From: Clostridium sp. HBUAS56010
GTDB lineage: Bacteria > Bacillota > Clostridia > Lachnospirales > Lachnospiraceae
DNA length: 64,000 nucleotides
NCBI RefSeq assembly: GCF_007115105.1
Contig: NZ_SULJ01000010.1
Coordinates: forward strand, 82,827-146,826
Direction: 5' to 3'
Shown here: positions 45,090-53,959 of the stretch, piece by piece
How positions within the stretch are numbered: position 1 is the stretch's first letter
Layout: the number at the start of each line of letters is the position of its first letter
Notes under the pieces: model-generated
Told to the model about the DNA's origin: nothing
Databases searched by the model: none
What the model saw: only the letters and a program-made list of their open reading frames with translations
Translations under genes and position numbers: made by a program

Positions 45090-46367
45090 CTACATTGGGA
45101 ACATCAGCAACGAACCAGCCGTTAAAGCAATGAGACGAATAAAGTATTGTGGAATCGTAAATTTCCAGAACTCCGAAAGCTTATAATTTCCAACCCCCAT
45201 AACCATTGCAGGCATACCGTCGATCGGAAGGAAATGTCCGCACCAGCCAGATATTACAATTGCGCATGCAGCGGCAGTGGGATCAAGCCCAAGGCTGGTA
45301 CATGTGGCAATGGCAAGAGGTGTAAATACATAAACAGTTCCAATGGTAGAGCCGGTCATTGTTGCAAGCACACTTGTAAGGATACAAAATGCAAGAATCA
45401 TAAGGAATGGATTGATGTTTGTTCCAAGCATTCCTGCTACAGTTGAACCAACGAGACTTGTTAATCCAGTGCTTCCAAGTGCATCGGCAATGCCGATCAC
45501 TCCGGCTGACATCAGTATAATGGGAGCTGATATGGCATCTCTTATTTCTTTAAAATCCATGACTCCAATCACAAGGATTACGGCTACAGATAAACCAGGG
45601 ATTGCATATCCAGCATCGCCGATAAAGCTTTGGAGTATCATTCCTATTACTGCCGCTACGAAGGCAACATACGTTACATGCTCTTTCCATTTTGGCAAGG
45701 TACTGACCGCTTCTCCCTGGGCTTTTGCTGCATCTGTAGCTTCCGCAATCGGGTGATCAGGAAGAAACTTATACTGAATCACACAGTTAAACAAAAAGCC
45801 AAGAGACAATATTAAGTTAATAATTGCAAATTTAACCACAGACACCTGAGCAATTACACCGGCACTGTTAAGTACTGCAATCACTATTCCATACTGCAAT
45901 GCAGTGTTAAACGGAAGTAATGGATGATTTGCTGCAAACCCCGCAGTCATTATAACCTTTGACGGGGGCAGGTGCTTATTCTCCGGCAGTGTGGAAAGCA
46001 AACCAATGGTCAAAACATAGTATGCTGTGGAACCAGTTCCGAACAAACTGCAGCCCAGCATAACAATGACAATGATAAACAAAAAGGCTTTGAATTTTCC
46101 TTTATTCGCTATGTTGAACATAGATTTTTTAAAGGCAGTAATAAAACTGGTTTTTTGAAGCGCTGCAATAATCGCCATAAATTCAGCAAGCATAATGATG
46201 GTAGAATTTGAAAATCCAGCAAACGCGCCCTTAATATCCGTAATTCCAAAAATAACAAGCAATAGACATGCCAGTATGGGAGGTGCGCCAAATGGTAATT
46301 TGTCTGCCATAATCAGTATAATCATAAATACTGTGATTCCTAAAGCAATAATCATTTGAGGTGTCAT
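45090..46367 (-). CDS. SLC13/DASS-type anion transporter
   Basis: A 425-aa membrane protein with about eleven to twelve helices. The opening (IIALGITVFMIILIMADKLPFGAPPILACLLLVIFGI) and the loop sequences AANHPLLPFNTALQYG and TGSTIGTVYVFTPLAIATCTSLGLDPTAAACAIVISGWCGHFLPIDG-like stretch (about 345-385) fit the SLC13/ArsB ion-transporter superfamily. Such carriers take up carboxylates or sulfate with Na+ or H+. Partner genes suggest an organic acid or sugar acid. Confidence 0.83.
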   Translation of the reverse strand: MTPQMIIALGITVFMIILIMADKLPFGAPPILACLLLVIFGITDIKGAFAGFSNSTIIMLAEFMAIIAALQKTSFITAFKKSMFNIANKGKFKAFLFIIVIVMLGCSLFGTGSTAYYVLTIGLLSTLPENKHLPPSKVIMTAGFAANHPLLPFNTALQYGIVIAVLNSAGVIAQVSVVKFAIINLILSLGFLFNCVIQYKFLPDHPIAEATDAAKAQGEAVSTLPKWKEHVTYVAFVAAVIGMILQSFIGDAGYAIPGLSVAVILVIGVMDFKEIRDAISAPIILMSAGVIGIADALGSTGLTSLVGSTVAGMLGTNINPFLMILAFCILTSVLATMTGSTIGTVYVFTPLAIATCTSLGLDPTAAACAIVISGWCGHFLPIDGMPAMVMGVGNYKLSEFWKFTIPQYFIRLIALTAGSLLMFPM

Positions 46368-46433
46368 ATTCTTTCACCCTGGCCTTTCCTGGTCTCATAG
46401 TTTAATAAACTTATTCATTTCTCAGTTAAGATA

Positions 46434-47594
46434 TCAGTTGCTCTTAGCGGCTGTTGGATTATACACACCAACCTGTTCCCGTTTTTCTCCAAGAACATCT
46501 TTTTCATTAAACTGTATATACTTTACTCCTTTACGGGTGCGGGCAGCATAGGCAAGATGTAACACTCCATCTCTGGTTTGCATGATAAAGGGATATTCAT
46601 ACTGCTTATTATTTGTTTTGTTCTCATCACCTATGAAGCCTTCCCCCCGCTCCATCAAACGTATTACTGGAAACGTCTTCCCTCCATCTTCTGATAAAGC
46701 CACTGCCACAGGACATCGCAGTCCCGGCCAGGAAGCCTTTCCAGGCTGCGGAAATGGAGTACAGGTGGGATTGTATGCAATAGCAATCCGCCCGCTTTGA
46801 AGCTTTATGGCACTGATACTGGAATTATTGTTTGGTAAATCTGTTGGTACCGGCTGACTCCAGGTCTCCCCCCAGTCAAAGGATTCACTCCGGTGAATGC
46901 GGTATGCCTCCCGGTTACGCATAAAAGCCACCAGATGCCCGGAATCAAGTTCTACCACATTGGCATGAACATGCCCGTTGCTCTTTGGCATCTCTACTGT
47001 CTTCCAGCTCTTCCCCTGATCATGAGAAATACGGAAAACCGTTGGATCTCCAGACAGGCCATCTAAAGAATCACTGCAAATCCAATTGGAGAATATCCAG
47101 GTTCCATTGGAAAGAACCTGAATCGGCTGTCTGCAAAAGGTTCCCTCTTCCGGAAAAACCTCCTCATATGGTTCCCAGGTCTTTCCGCCGTCACTGCTCT
47201 TCTGGCAGCGGATTACTGCCGTATACTGCATGTTATCTTTTCCTTCCTGCCGGTCAAGCTGTGCCGTGTACATTGCCCATACCTTATTATCCGGACCATA
47301 AAACAGGGAAGGGTTCTGTTCACTGCGGGTTGGATCATTGGAGATATCTACCGGCGGAAGCCATCTTGCACTTCCTTTTGGAAGAATTGAACCAATAATA
47401 TGAACATCAGCGCTGCCTTCATAACTGCCGGCAAACCAACAGCAAATCAGATTGCCGTCAGGAAGTTCCAGCATTGCAGGGGCATGGGCAGTGGGATAAC
47501 CGCCAGTGGGCAGCAATGCTTCATATACTGCCATCTCTTCATTCTCATAAATGGTTCCATCCCAGGTGAGTCCTTGAAGTTTTGGATATTGCAT
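46434..47594 (-). CDS. Sialidase-like BNR-repeat (Asp-box) protein
   Basis: A 386-aa six-bladed-propeller protein. Four Asp-boxes are clear: SSDGGKTW (133-140), SHDQGKSW (190-197), SFDWGETW (238-245) and SEDGGKTF (301-308). No signal peptide is seen, so it is cytoplasmic, unlike classical secreted sialidases, and I do not see the arginine triad placed with confidence. Many such proteins are sialidase-superfamily enzymes acting on other sugars. The ATG at 47594 follows AATAAGGAGGAGAATT. It precedes an SLC13-type transporter. Confidence 0.83.
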   Translation of the reverse strand: MQYPKLQGLTWDGTIYENEEMAVYEALLPTGGYPTAHAPAMLELPDGNLICCWFAGSYEGSADVHIIGSILPKGSARWLPPVDISNDPTRSEQNPSLFYGPDNKVWAMYTAQLDRQEGKDNMQYTAVIRCQKSSDGGKTWEPYEEVFPEEGTFCRQPIQVLSNGTWIFSNWICSDSLDGLSGDPTVFRISHDQGKSWKTVEMPKSNGHVHANVVELDSGHLVAFMRNREAYRIHRSESFDWGETWSQPVPTDLPNNNSSISAIKLQSGRIAIAYNPTCTPFPQPGKASWPGLRCPVAVALSEDGGKTFPVIRLMERGEGFIGDENKTNNKQYEYPFIMQTRDGVLHLAYAARTRKGVKYIQFNEKDVLGEKREQVGVYNPTAAKSN

Positions 47595-47914
47595 AATTCT
47601 CCTCCTTATTACTGACCTCTTCTCTCTTTCTGTCACCAGACAGATTGCTGTATGAGAAGATATGTATTATTGATGACATTATGACATATCCACTGGCAAT
47701 TTACATTAAAAATTAAGTCAAAAATGTTGCATTTTAGAACATTATTATAAATGATAGTGTTTAAAATTGAAATATCACCATGATAACCACCTAATAATTT
47801 TATAAAATAGTATTTTTTTATTTCATAATAACAAAAAGCCATTGCAGAATAAGTGATTACTCACCTATTTTGCAATGGCACCAATTGGCATACGGGTAAT
47901 TTCCGATAATCCTT
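47595..47914. other. Intergenic region between sialidase-like and Ca-ATPase genes
   Basis: 320 nt, AT-rich. It holds a terminator (47833-47879) and, on the minus strand, a possible promoter TTTCAA-17 nt-TATAAT (about 47750-47778) for the sialidase-like gene. A 69-codon frame here has no ribosome site and biased AT codons; I do not call it a gene. Confidence 0.55.
47833..47879 (-). terminator. Terminator of the P-type ATPase gene
   Basis: Minus strand GCCATTGCA..TGCAATGGC extended stem with a TTTTTGTT run after it. Confidence 0.75.
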
Positions 47915-50569
47915 TTACCTGTTTTTCTGCTGAATACGTCTTACAAGCTTCATCAGTTCCATAATTGGAATAATAGAAACAGCAATTAAAACTGCAACCG
48001 AATATTCCGCTATTGAAATATGTTCAAACTCAAAGGCTCTGCTTAAAAATGGCACATAAATAACCGCAGTTGTCAGGATAAAGGAAGCCAGAAGCGAACC
48101 AAATAAGAACTTATTTTTTGTCTTCAACCGAAAGATGGATTCATGTCTCGAACGCATATTAAAAGAGTGGAACATTTCAAGAAGAGACAGAGATAAAAAA
48201 GCCATTGTCATACCATCAGCACTTTCTGCAATTTCCCATAATCCGCTTTCCATGTAATGACCTACAAAATATGCCAGCAGAGTAAGTAATCCAATCACAG
48301 CTCCCTGAAATAACGTCTCACCGGCAACCCCATCGGCAAAAATTCCATCCTTGGCATTTCTAGGGTTACGCTTCATAATATCCGCTTCCTGCTCCTCCAT
48401 ACCAATGCCGATGGCAGGAAAACAGTCTGTAATCAAATTAATCCATAACAAATGAACCGGTTTCAATATGGTAAAACCAAGCAAACTGGCAATGAATACA
48501 GAAATAACCTCTGCCAGATTGGAGGACAAAAGAAACTGTATGGCTTTTCTTATATTGTCATAGATACGTCTTCCCTCAGCAACCGCACTTACAATTGTTG
48601 CGAAATTATCATCGGCAAGAACCATATCTGCAACGTCCTTTGTAACATCGGTTCCAGTAATTCCCATACCAACGCCAATATCCGCTTCTTTAATAGAGGG
48701 GGCATCATTGACACCATCTCCAGTCATGGCAGTCACCCTGGATAACTTCTTCCAGGTCTTTACAATACGGGTCTTATGCTCGGGCTGTACTCTTGCATAC
48801 ACCGAATAATTCTCAATGCTTTTTTCTAGTTCCTCATGAGATAGCTGATTAAGCTCTGCTCCTGTAATTGCCATACTGTTATCTTGCAGAATACCAAGTT
48901 CTCTGGCAATAGCAACTGCAGTATCCTTATGATCTCCCGTAATCATAATGGGACGGATTCCGGCTTCCTTACATTCAACAATTGCCGCCTTTACCTCAGG
49001 TCTTACAGGATCAATCATACCAGATAAACCAAGATAGATTAAATCATGTTCTATCTCTGCAGGTTCAATGGAAAGAGGTACTTCCGGCAATTCCTTCATG
49101 GACGCACACAAAACTCTCAGGGCTTTATCTGCCATTTTCTTATTGGAAGCAATAATATCTGCACGGAGTTTCTCTGTCATTTCCACTATATTGCCATCTT
49201 CATAAGCCCTGCTGCACCTTCTTAACACCTCATCAGGAGCACCCTTTGTGAATTGAATGACCGTGCCATCAGACCTTTTGTGAAAGGTTGACATCATTTT
49301 TCTAACAGAATCAAAAGGCGCCTCGGCTACCCTTACATATTCCTTCGCAAGCTCTGTCTTTGACAAACCATTTTTAAATGCATCATTAACAAGAGCACAT
49401 TCTGTCGGCTCTCCCACTGCCTGGGATTTATCTACATCCATTTCTGCGTCAGAGCAAAGTGCCATTGCAGTCATAAGAAGTTTCTCATCAGAACCGGAAT
49501 GTTCCACAACCGTCATCTTGTTCTGAGTCAGAGTTCCTGTTTTATCAGAACAGATAATCTGTGTACATCCAAGGGTCTCTACTGCAGTGAGTTTTCTTAT
49601 AATCGCATGTTCTTTTGACATTTTTGTAACACCAATGGAGAGAAGTATGGTGACAACCGCTGCAAGCCCTTCCGGAATGGCTGCTACCGCAAGAGAAACA
49701 GCAATCATAAAAGTATCAATCAGAGCATCCAGGTGAATCTCACCTCCAGCCATCAAAATTCTCACAATGTCAATGGCAAACATAAAAGCACAGATAGCCA
49801 GAACCATAATTGATAAGGTTTTTGAAAGCTGGTTGAGCTTTATCTGCAATGGAGTTTCTTCCTCTTTGGCAGTGTTAATGGCACTTGCAATACGTCCGAT
49901 CTCTGTATTCATTCCTGTATGGCATACAACAGCTTTGCCACGTCCGTAGACAATCGTAGAGCCTGTATAAACCATGTTTTTTCTATCACCCAGAGTCACT
50001 TCCTCTGAATCTGTCTGAATTATCTTTTCAGTCTTTGATACAGAGGTTGATTCCCCTGTAAGTGCCGCCTCTTCCACCTTTAAGCTGGCACATTCGATTA
50101 ACCTTGCATCTGCAGGCACCGCATCCCCTGCTTCTAAAAGAATAACGTCACCGGGAACAAGCTCCTCCGATCGAACACTTTCAATTTTATTATTTCTAAT
50201 TACATGTGATGTAGCTGCTGCCATGTCCTGGAGCGCCTCTATTGCCGCCTCCGCTTTTGATTCCTGATAAACTCCAAGTGCTGCATTAATTGTTACAACA
50301 AGGAGAATAATCACGGTATCTATCATACTTTCACCCTCATAAAGTGATGTAATACCAGAAATAACTGCTGCAACAATCAGCACAACATTCATAAAGTTAA
50401 TTAGTTCATTAAAAAACCTTTGAATCAGTCCTGCTTTCTCGCCTTCTTTTAATTTATTTAGACCATACTTTTCTTTTCGTTCCTCCACCTGGGCACTTGA
50501 AAGTCCCTGTGGCGATGTTTCAAGCTTTTTAAGAACATCAGAGGATTCCATGAAATACTCTTTTTGCAT
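47915..50569 (-). CDS. Calcium-transporting P-type ATPase (SERCA/PMCA type)
   Basis: An 884-aa P2-type cation pump. Motifs: N-terminal cation ATPase domain, LTGES, phosphorylation site CSDKTGTLTQNKMT, hinge MTGDGVNDAPSIKEADIGVGMG, helix 4 AAIPEGLAAVV (calcium site PEGL) and helix 6 NLITDCFPAIGIGME. It exports Ca2+ (possibly Mn2+) from the cytoplasm. ATG at 50569 behind CGGGAGAAAAACA is used; a longer frame reads through a structured leader and is rejected. Single gene. Confidence 0.94.
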   Translation of the reverse strand: MQKEYFMESSDVLKKLETSPQGLSSAQVEERKEKYGLNKLKEGEKAGLIQRFFNELINFMNVVLIVAAVISGITSLYEGESMIDTVIILLVVTINAALGVYQESKAEAAIEALQDMAAATSHVIRNNKIESVRSEELVPGDVILLEAGDAVPADARLIECASLKVEEAALTGESTSVSKTEKIIQTDSEEVTLGDRKNMVYTGSTIVYGRGKAVVCHTGMNTEIGRIASAINTAKEEETPLQIKLNQLSKTLSIMVLAICAFMFAIDIVRILMAGGEIHLDALIDTFMIAVSLAVAAIPEGLAAVVTILLSIGVTKMSKEHAIIRKLTAVETLGCTQIICSDKTGTLTQNKMTVVEHSGSDEKLLMTAMALCSDAEMDVDKSQAVGEPTECALVNDAFKNGLSKTELAKEYVRVAEAPFDSVRKMMSTFHKRSDGTVIQFTKGAPDEVLRRCSRAYEDGNIVEMTEKLRADIIASNKKMADKALRVLCASMKELPEVPLSIEPAEIEHDLIYLGLSGMIDPVRPEVKAAIVECKEAGIRPIMITGDHKDTAVAIARELGILQDNSMAITGAELNQLSHEELEKSIENYSVYARVQPEHKTRIVKTWKKLSRVTAMTGDGVNDAPSIKEADIGVGMGITGTDVTKDVADMVLADDNFATIVSAVAEGRRIYDNIRKAIQFLLSSNLAEVISVFIASLLGFTILKPVHLLWINLITDCFPAIGIGMEEQEADIMKRNPRNAKDGIFADGVAGETLFQGAVIGLLTLLAYFVGHYMESGLWEIAESADGMTMAFLSLSLLEMFHSFNMRSRHESIFRLKTKNKFLFGSLLASFILTTAVIYVPFLSRAFEFEHISIAEYSVAVLIAVSIIPIMELMKLVRRIQQKNR

Positions 50570-50597
50570 TGTTTTTCTCCCGCAATTTATTAAAATA

Positions 50598-50651
50598 GTC
50601 TGCCCTGCGGCAACGTAAAAAGAACATATTCTACATTGCCAAAGAGCAGAC
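50598..50651 (-). promoter_or_regulatory. Structured leader RNA of the P-type ATPase gene
   Basis: Just before the ATPase start the minus strand folds as GTCTGC..GGCAATGT-16 nt-ACGTTGCC..GCAGAC, two stacked stems with internal loops. It is followed by TATTTTAATAAATT, a poor terminator tail, so it may end the upstream operon or act as a leader element. It does not match the manganese (yybP-ykoY) motif. Confidence 0.5.
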
Positions 50652-50703
50652 ATGGTCTGAACCGGTTAATTTACGATTGCTTTATCCTATAACTTTTTCT
50701 GAA

Positions 50704-51612
50704 CTAATTCATACCCTTTTCTGCATTTTCTTTCAGTACGTTTTTAAGGGCTTCAACGCCTTCCTCACAGAGATCATTAAATGGCCGCCTGCAGTCTCCT
50801 ACCGGATAACCCAGCATAGCCACTGCCTTTTTAACAACCGTGTTAGGATTGCCATATTTAAATACAGCTCTAAAACTTGCAATGGACTCCTGAGCTGCTT
50901 TGGCTTCCTCTAATTTACCCTCTGTAAACAATGTATAAATCGAAGACAGCACATGAGGATATACATTGGAGCAGCCTGCAATACCGCCAAATCCCCCTTC
51001 TTTTAAACTCGGAAGTATCAATGAGTCATTTCCGGAAAGTACAAAGAAATCTTTTTCCAGTTCACGGGTTTCTGTGATATAAGCTTTCAGATTATCCCAG
51101 TCACCGCTGGAATCTTTGGCTCCAATAATTAAATCCACATCCTTTGCCAGCTTTGCAACTGTTTGGGGCAATAATTTGTTGCCGGTACGGGCAGGAATAT
51201 TATAAAGGACGATGGGCGTATCCACATGTTTTGCAATCTCCACGTAGTGGTCATATAATTCTTTTTGTGATGCAACCGCAAAGCTTGGAGTGATGATTGA
51301 TAAAACATCGGCTCCCAGTTCCTGTGCTTTCCGGCTCATTTTAATGGTATCTGCTGTGGATATTAAACCTGAACCAGCATACACCGGCACTCTTCCCTTC
51401 ACCTGGTCAATTGTTGCCTCTAAGACTTCAACCTTTTCTGTTTCACTTAATATGTAACCCTCCCCATTGGTTCCAAACGGAAAGATTCCATGTATTCCAC
51501 CACTGATAAGACGTTCAATCTGGTTACGAAGCTCCGTAAGATTCACAGATTCATCTGCATTCATTGGTGTTAAAATCGGTGTAATAATACCTTTTAATTC
51601 CACTTTTTTCAT
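50704..51612 (-). CDS. DapA/NanA-family pyruvate-dependent aldolase
   Basis: A 302-aa class I lyase of the dihydrodipicolinate synthase family. Motifs: FPFGTNGEGYIL (phosphate-loop position, with TNGEG in place of TTGE), YNIPARTGN with the catalytic tyrosine and Schiff-base lysine in IGAKDSSGDWD. As it is a second DapA-like gene and sits in a sugar-acid operon, a 2-keto-3-deoxy acid aldolase or similar is more likely than lysine synthesis (inference). Last gene of the operon, 19 nt after the kinase. Confidence 0.88.
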   Translation of the reverse strand: MKKVELKGIITPILTPMNADESVNLTELRNQIERLISGGIHGIFPFGTNGEGYILSETEKVEVLEATIDQVKGRVPVYAGSGLISTADTIKMSRKAQELGADVLSIITPSFAVASQKELYDHYVEIAKHVDTPIVLYNIPARTGNKLLPQTVAKLAKDVDLIIGAKDSSGDWDNLKAYITETRELEKDFFVLSGNDSLILPSLKEGGFGGIAGCSNVYPHVLSSIYTLFTEGKLEEAKAAQESIASFRAVFKYGNPNTVVKKAVAMLGYPVGDCRRPFNDLCEEGVEALKNVLKENAEKGMN

Positions 51613-51631
51613 GATTGCTGTCCTCCTAGAC

Positions 51632-52885
51632 TTATTTGATTATTTTCAGTGCAATTCTGCACAATATATCCTCTGTTCCAAATCCTCCAGACTTAGAGAT
51701 AATCTGTTGACAATGTCCATTCCAAATAAGCCTGGAAACAACCAGCCCTGGTTCTATCTCACACAAAGGTTCTATCTGTGTGCATCCCACCAGTTTCATA
51801 TATCCCATAAGCGTATCTCCGCCTGTCATAAGAACGGTCAAATCCATCTGTTTCTCCGCAAGAGCCTTTACAATCGATCCATGTGCCTGTGGTATCCGGG
51901 TTCGCATCTCGTCTATATCCCTGGTTTTATCAGCCATGAAACCGGCAATATGTTCTTCCGTATCAAAAGAATCCACAATAATCTTCTTATTGGTTCTGCA
52001 CAAATCTGCAATCTCTTCCAAAAACATTTTTCCAGCCAAAGAGCTGTAATACCCGGGAGAAAACTTCTGCTCCATGGTAAGCCTTCTTCTAATAAAATTA
52101 CCATTGCATTCCGCATACTCCAATTGTCTGAGGGTGATTTTATTTAAGCTTCCACATGCCACATATAAACCAGCCGTTTTTTCGTATGTTAACCCTTTTT
52201 TGGAATGACCAAATACTTTTTTTGCAAGCCTCTCTCCAAGCATGGCACAGCCTGCTATGAGTTTCAGTCCATTCCTCCCGACTAATTGATCCAGTATCGT
52301 ATCTATATCATCCACTGTCTCTGTGTCACACACAATCACTTTCGATTTAGAATTCATCTCACTCTCAACCACTTCTTCCACACTTTGACAAATGACCGAT
52401 ATATCACTCTGTTCCTTTATAATATCTGGTATATACGACTTTGTAACCGGTTCAAAGGGGTCCTTCCCAAACACACTTTCCTCAAGAAGCTCTCCTGATA
52501 TATAGTGTACTCCCTCTTTTGTTGTTCTTCCGATCTCAGGGTGCCCCGGAAGGAAATAAATGGGGAAATTTTTCACTGCATCTGCCACAGCCTGAAGCTC
52601 CGAACCAATATTTCCACGCAAAGCGGAATCCGTTTTCTTAAATATGACCTCCACACCATTTTTGTGTGCCCAATCCGTAATACTGTATACCACCTTATAG
52701 GAATCGTCTGCCGACATAGGTCTGGACTCTGAATCTACAACGATCACTTCCGTATCTGCTTTTACATCACATCCAAAAACCTTACCTTCCGTAAAAACCT
52801 GAGTACGGACACCACGTTTTGTAAATTGTATGCCTGTATCTAACGCCCCGGTAATATCATCTGCTATAATCAGCATCTTCACCAT
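51632..52885 (-). CDS. Four-carbon acid sugar kinase (DUF1537 family)
   Basis: A 417-aa kinase. The N-terminal domain opens with KMLIIADDITGALDTGIQFTKRG and contains KKTDSALRGNIGSEL; the C-terminal nucleotide-binding domain has LTGGDTLMGY-like MTGGDTLMGYMKLVG. DUF1537 enzymes (DtnK/OtnK/LtnK types) phosphorylate D-threonate, L-threonate or D-erythronate at C4. It neighbours a PdxA2-type dehydrogenase, the known partner that turns the phosphate into dihydroxyacetone phosphate. GGAGGAAATGGT precedes the ATG. Confidence 0.9.
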   Translation of the reverse strand: MVKMLIIADDITGALDTGIQFTKRGVRTQVFTEGKVFGCDVKADTEVIVVDSESRPMSADDSYKVVYSITDWAHKNGVEVIFKKTDSALRGNIGSELQAVADAVKNFPIYFLPGHPEIGRTTKEGVHYISGELLEESVFGKDPFEPVTKSYIPDIIKEQSDISVICQSVEEVVESEMNSKSKVIVCDTETVDDIDTILDQLVGRNGLKLIAGCAMLGERLAKKVFGHSKKGLTYEKTAGLYVACGSLNKITLRQLEYAECNGNFIRRRLTMEQKFSPGYYSSLAGKMFLEEIADLCRTNKKIIVDSFDTEEHIAGFMADKTRDIDEMRTRIPQAHGSIVKALAEKQMDLTVLMTGGDTLMGYMKLVGCTQIEPLCEIEPGLVVSRLIWNGHCQQIISKSGGFGTEDILCRIALKIIK

Positions 52886-52902
52886 ACCATTTCCTCCACG
52901 TA

Positions 52903-53943
52903 TTACTTACTTGAAGCCAGGCGAATCGCATAGTCAATGGAATTAACAAGACTTAACTCACTGGACACTCCTTTTCCAGCCAAATCAAATCCAGTTCCAT
53001 GATCCACAGATACTCTTATAATAGGAATGCCCAGTGTTATATTCACGCCTGCTACCGCATCCCATTTCTGAAGTTCCTTATTATAATGAAAGCCCTCTAC
53101 CTTTAACGGAATATGTCCCTGGTCGTGATACATGGCAACTACAATGTCATACCAGCCGCCCAGGGCCTTTGAAAAAATGGTATCAGGAGGCGTGGGTACT
53201 CCTTCTGGAATACAGATACCTTCTGAAATTGCCACATCAATTGCCGGCTGAATCTCTTCAATCTCCTCTATACCAAACAATCCATTCTCCCCGCTGTGAG
53301 GATTGAGTCCTGCCACTCCGATTTTCGGATTTTCAATTCCAATGGCTTTACACGCTTCATTTGCTATTCTTATTACTTCTAATACTCTGTCTTTTTTTAC
53401 CCTGTCACATGCCTGACGAAGAGAGACATGAGTGGAAACATGCACCACTCTCAGATCTTCATGTGCCAGCATCATGGTATACTTATCTGTGTGCGTATAT
53501 TCTGCATAAATCTCTGTATGCCCCGAATAATGATGTCCTGCCCGATTAATTGCTTCTTTATTTAACGCATTGGTTACGGTTGCATCAATAGAGCCATTCA
53601 TTGCCAGTTCAATCACTTTGACCACATACTGAAAAGCGGCTTCTCCACACATCTTTGATATCTTTCCGTAAATATGTTTCTCCATATCAACCATGCCCAT
53701 ATCAAAAACATCTATTGTCCCATATTCAAAGACCGCATCCTCCACTCTTTTCACTCCATGGATTTTGACTTCATCTTCTTTTTTCAAGATTTTTATAATC
53801 TCTTCCATACAGTTAACATCACCGATTACAATGGGGCGGCACGTTTCATATACTCTTTTATCCAGTAATGCCTTTACGGATAACTCAGATCCATTTCCAG
53901 CAGGATCACCCATGGTTATTCCGATAATGGGTCTTTTCTTCAT
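52903..53943 (-). CDS. PdxA2-type 4-phospho-tetronate dehydrogenase
   Basis: A 346-aa member of the PdxA family: GITMGDPAGNGSELSVKAL opening, metal-binding histidines in HYSGHTEIYAEYT and AMYHDQGHIPLKV, and ITLGIPIIRVSVDHGTGFDLAGKG. PdxA2 proteins next to DUF1537 kinases oxidise and decarboxylate 4-phospho-D-threonate or erythronate to dihydroxyacetone phosphate, rather than making vitamin B6. No other pdx gene is near, supporting this. Confidence 0.9.
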   Translation of the reverse strand: MKKRPIIGITMGDPAGNGSELSVKALLDKRVYETCRPIVIGDVNCMEEIIKILKKEDEVKIHGVKRVEDAVFEYGTIDVFDMGMVDMEKHIYGKISKMCGEAAFQYVVKVIELAMNGSIDATVTNALNKEAINRAGHHYSGHTEIYAEYTHTDKYTMMLAHEDLRVVHVSTHVSLRQACDRVKKDRVLEVIRIANEACKAIGIENPKIGVAGLNPHSGENGLFGIEEIEEIQPAIDVAISEGICIPEGVPTPPDTIFSKALGGWYDIVVAMYHDQGHIPLKVEGFHYNKELQKWDAVAGVNITLGIPIIRVSVDHGTGFDLAGKGVSSELSLVNSIDYAIRLASSK

Positions 53944-53959
53944 CGTCTCACCTTCCTTA

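Noticed and set aside
47633..47842. 69-codon minus-strand frame between sialidase-like and ATPase genes
   Set aside because: AT-rich intergenic sequence with no ribosome site; it overlaps terminator and likely promoter sequence.
50618..50632. AGAACATATTCT as a second LexA box
   Set aside because: Spacing between half sites is wrong for GAAC-N4-GTTC and the stretch is the loop of the ATPase leader hairpin.
50570..50703. Manganese (yybP-ykoY) riboswitch before the P-type ATPase
   Set aside because: The conserved purine-rich GGGGAGUA-type segments of that class are absent.
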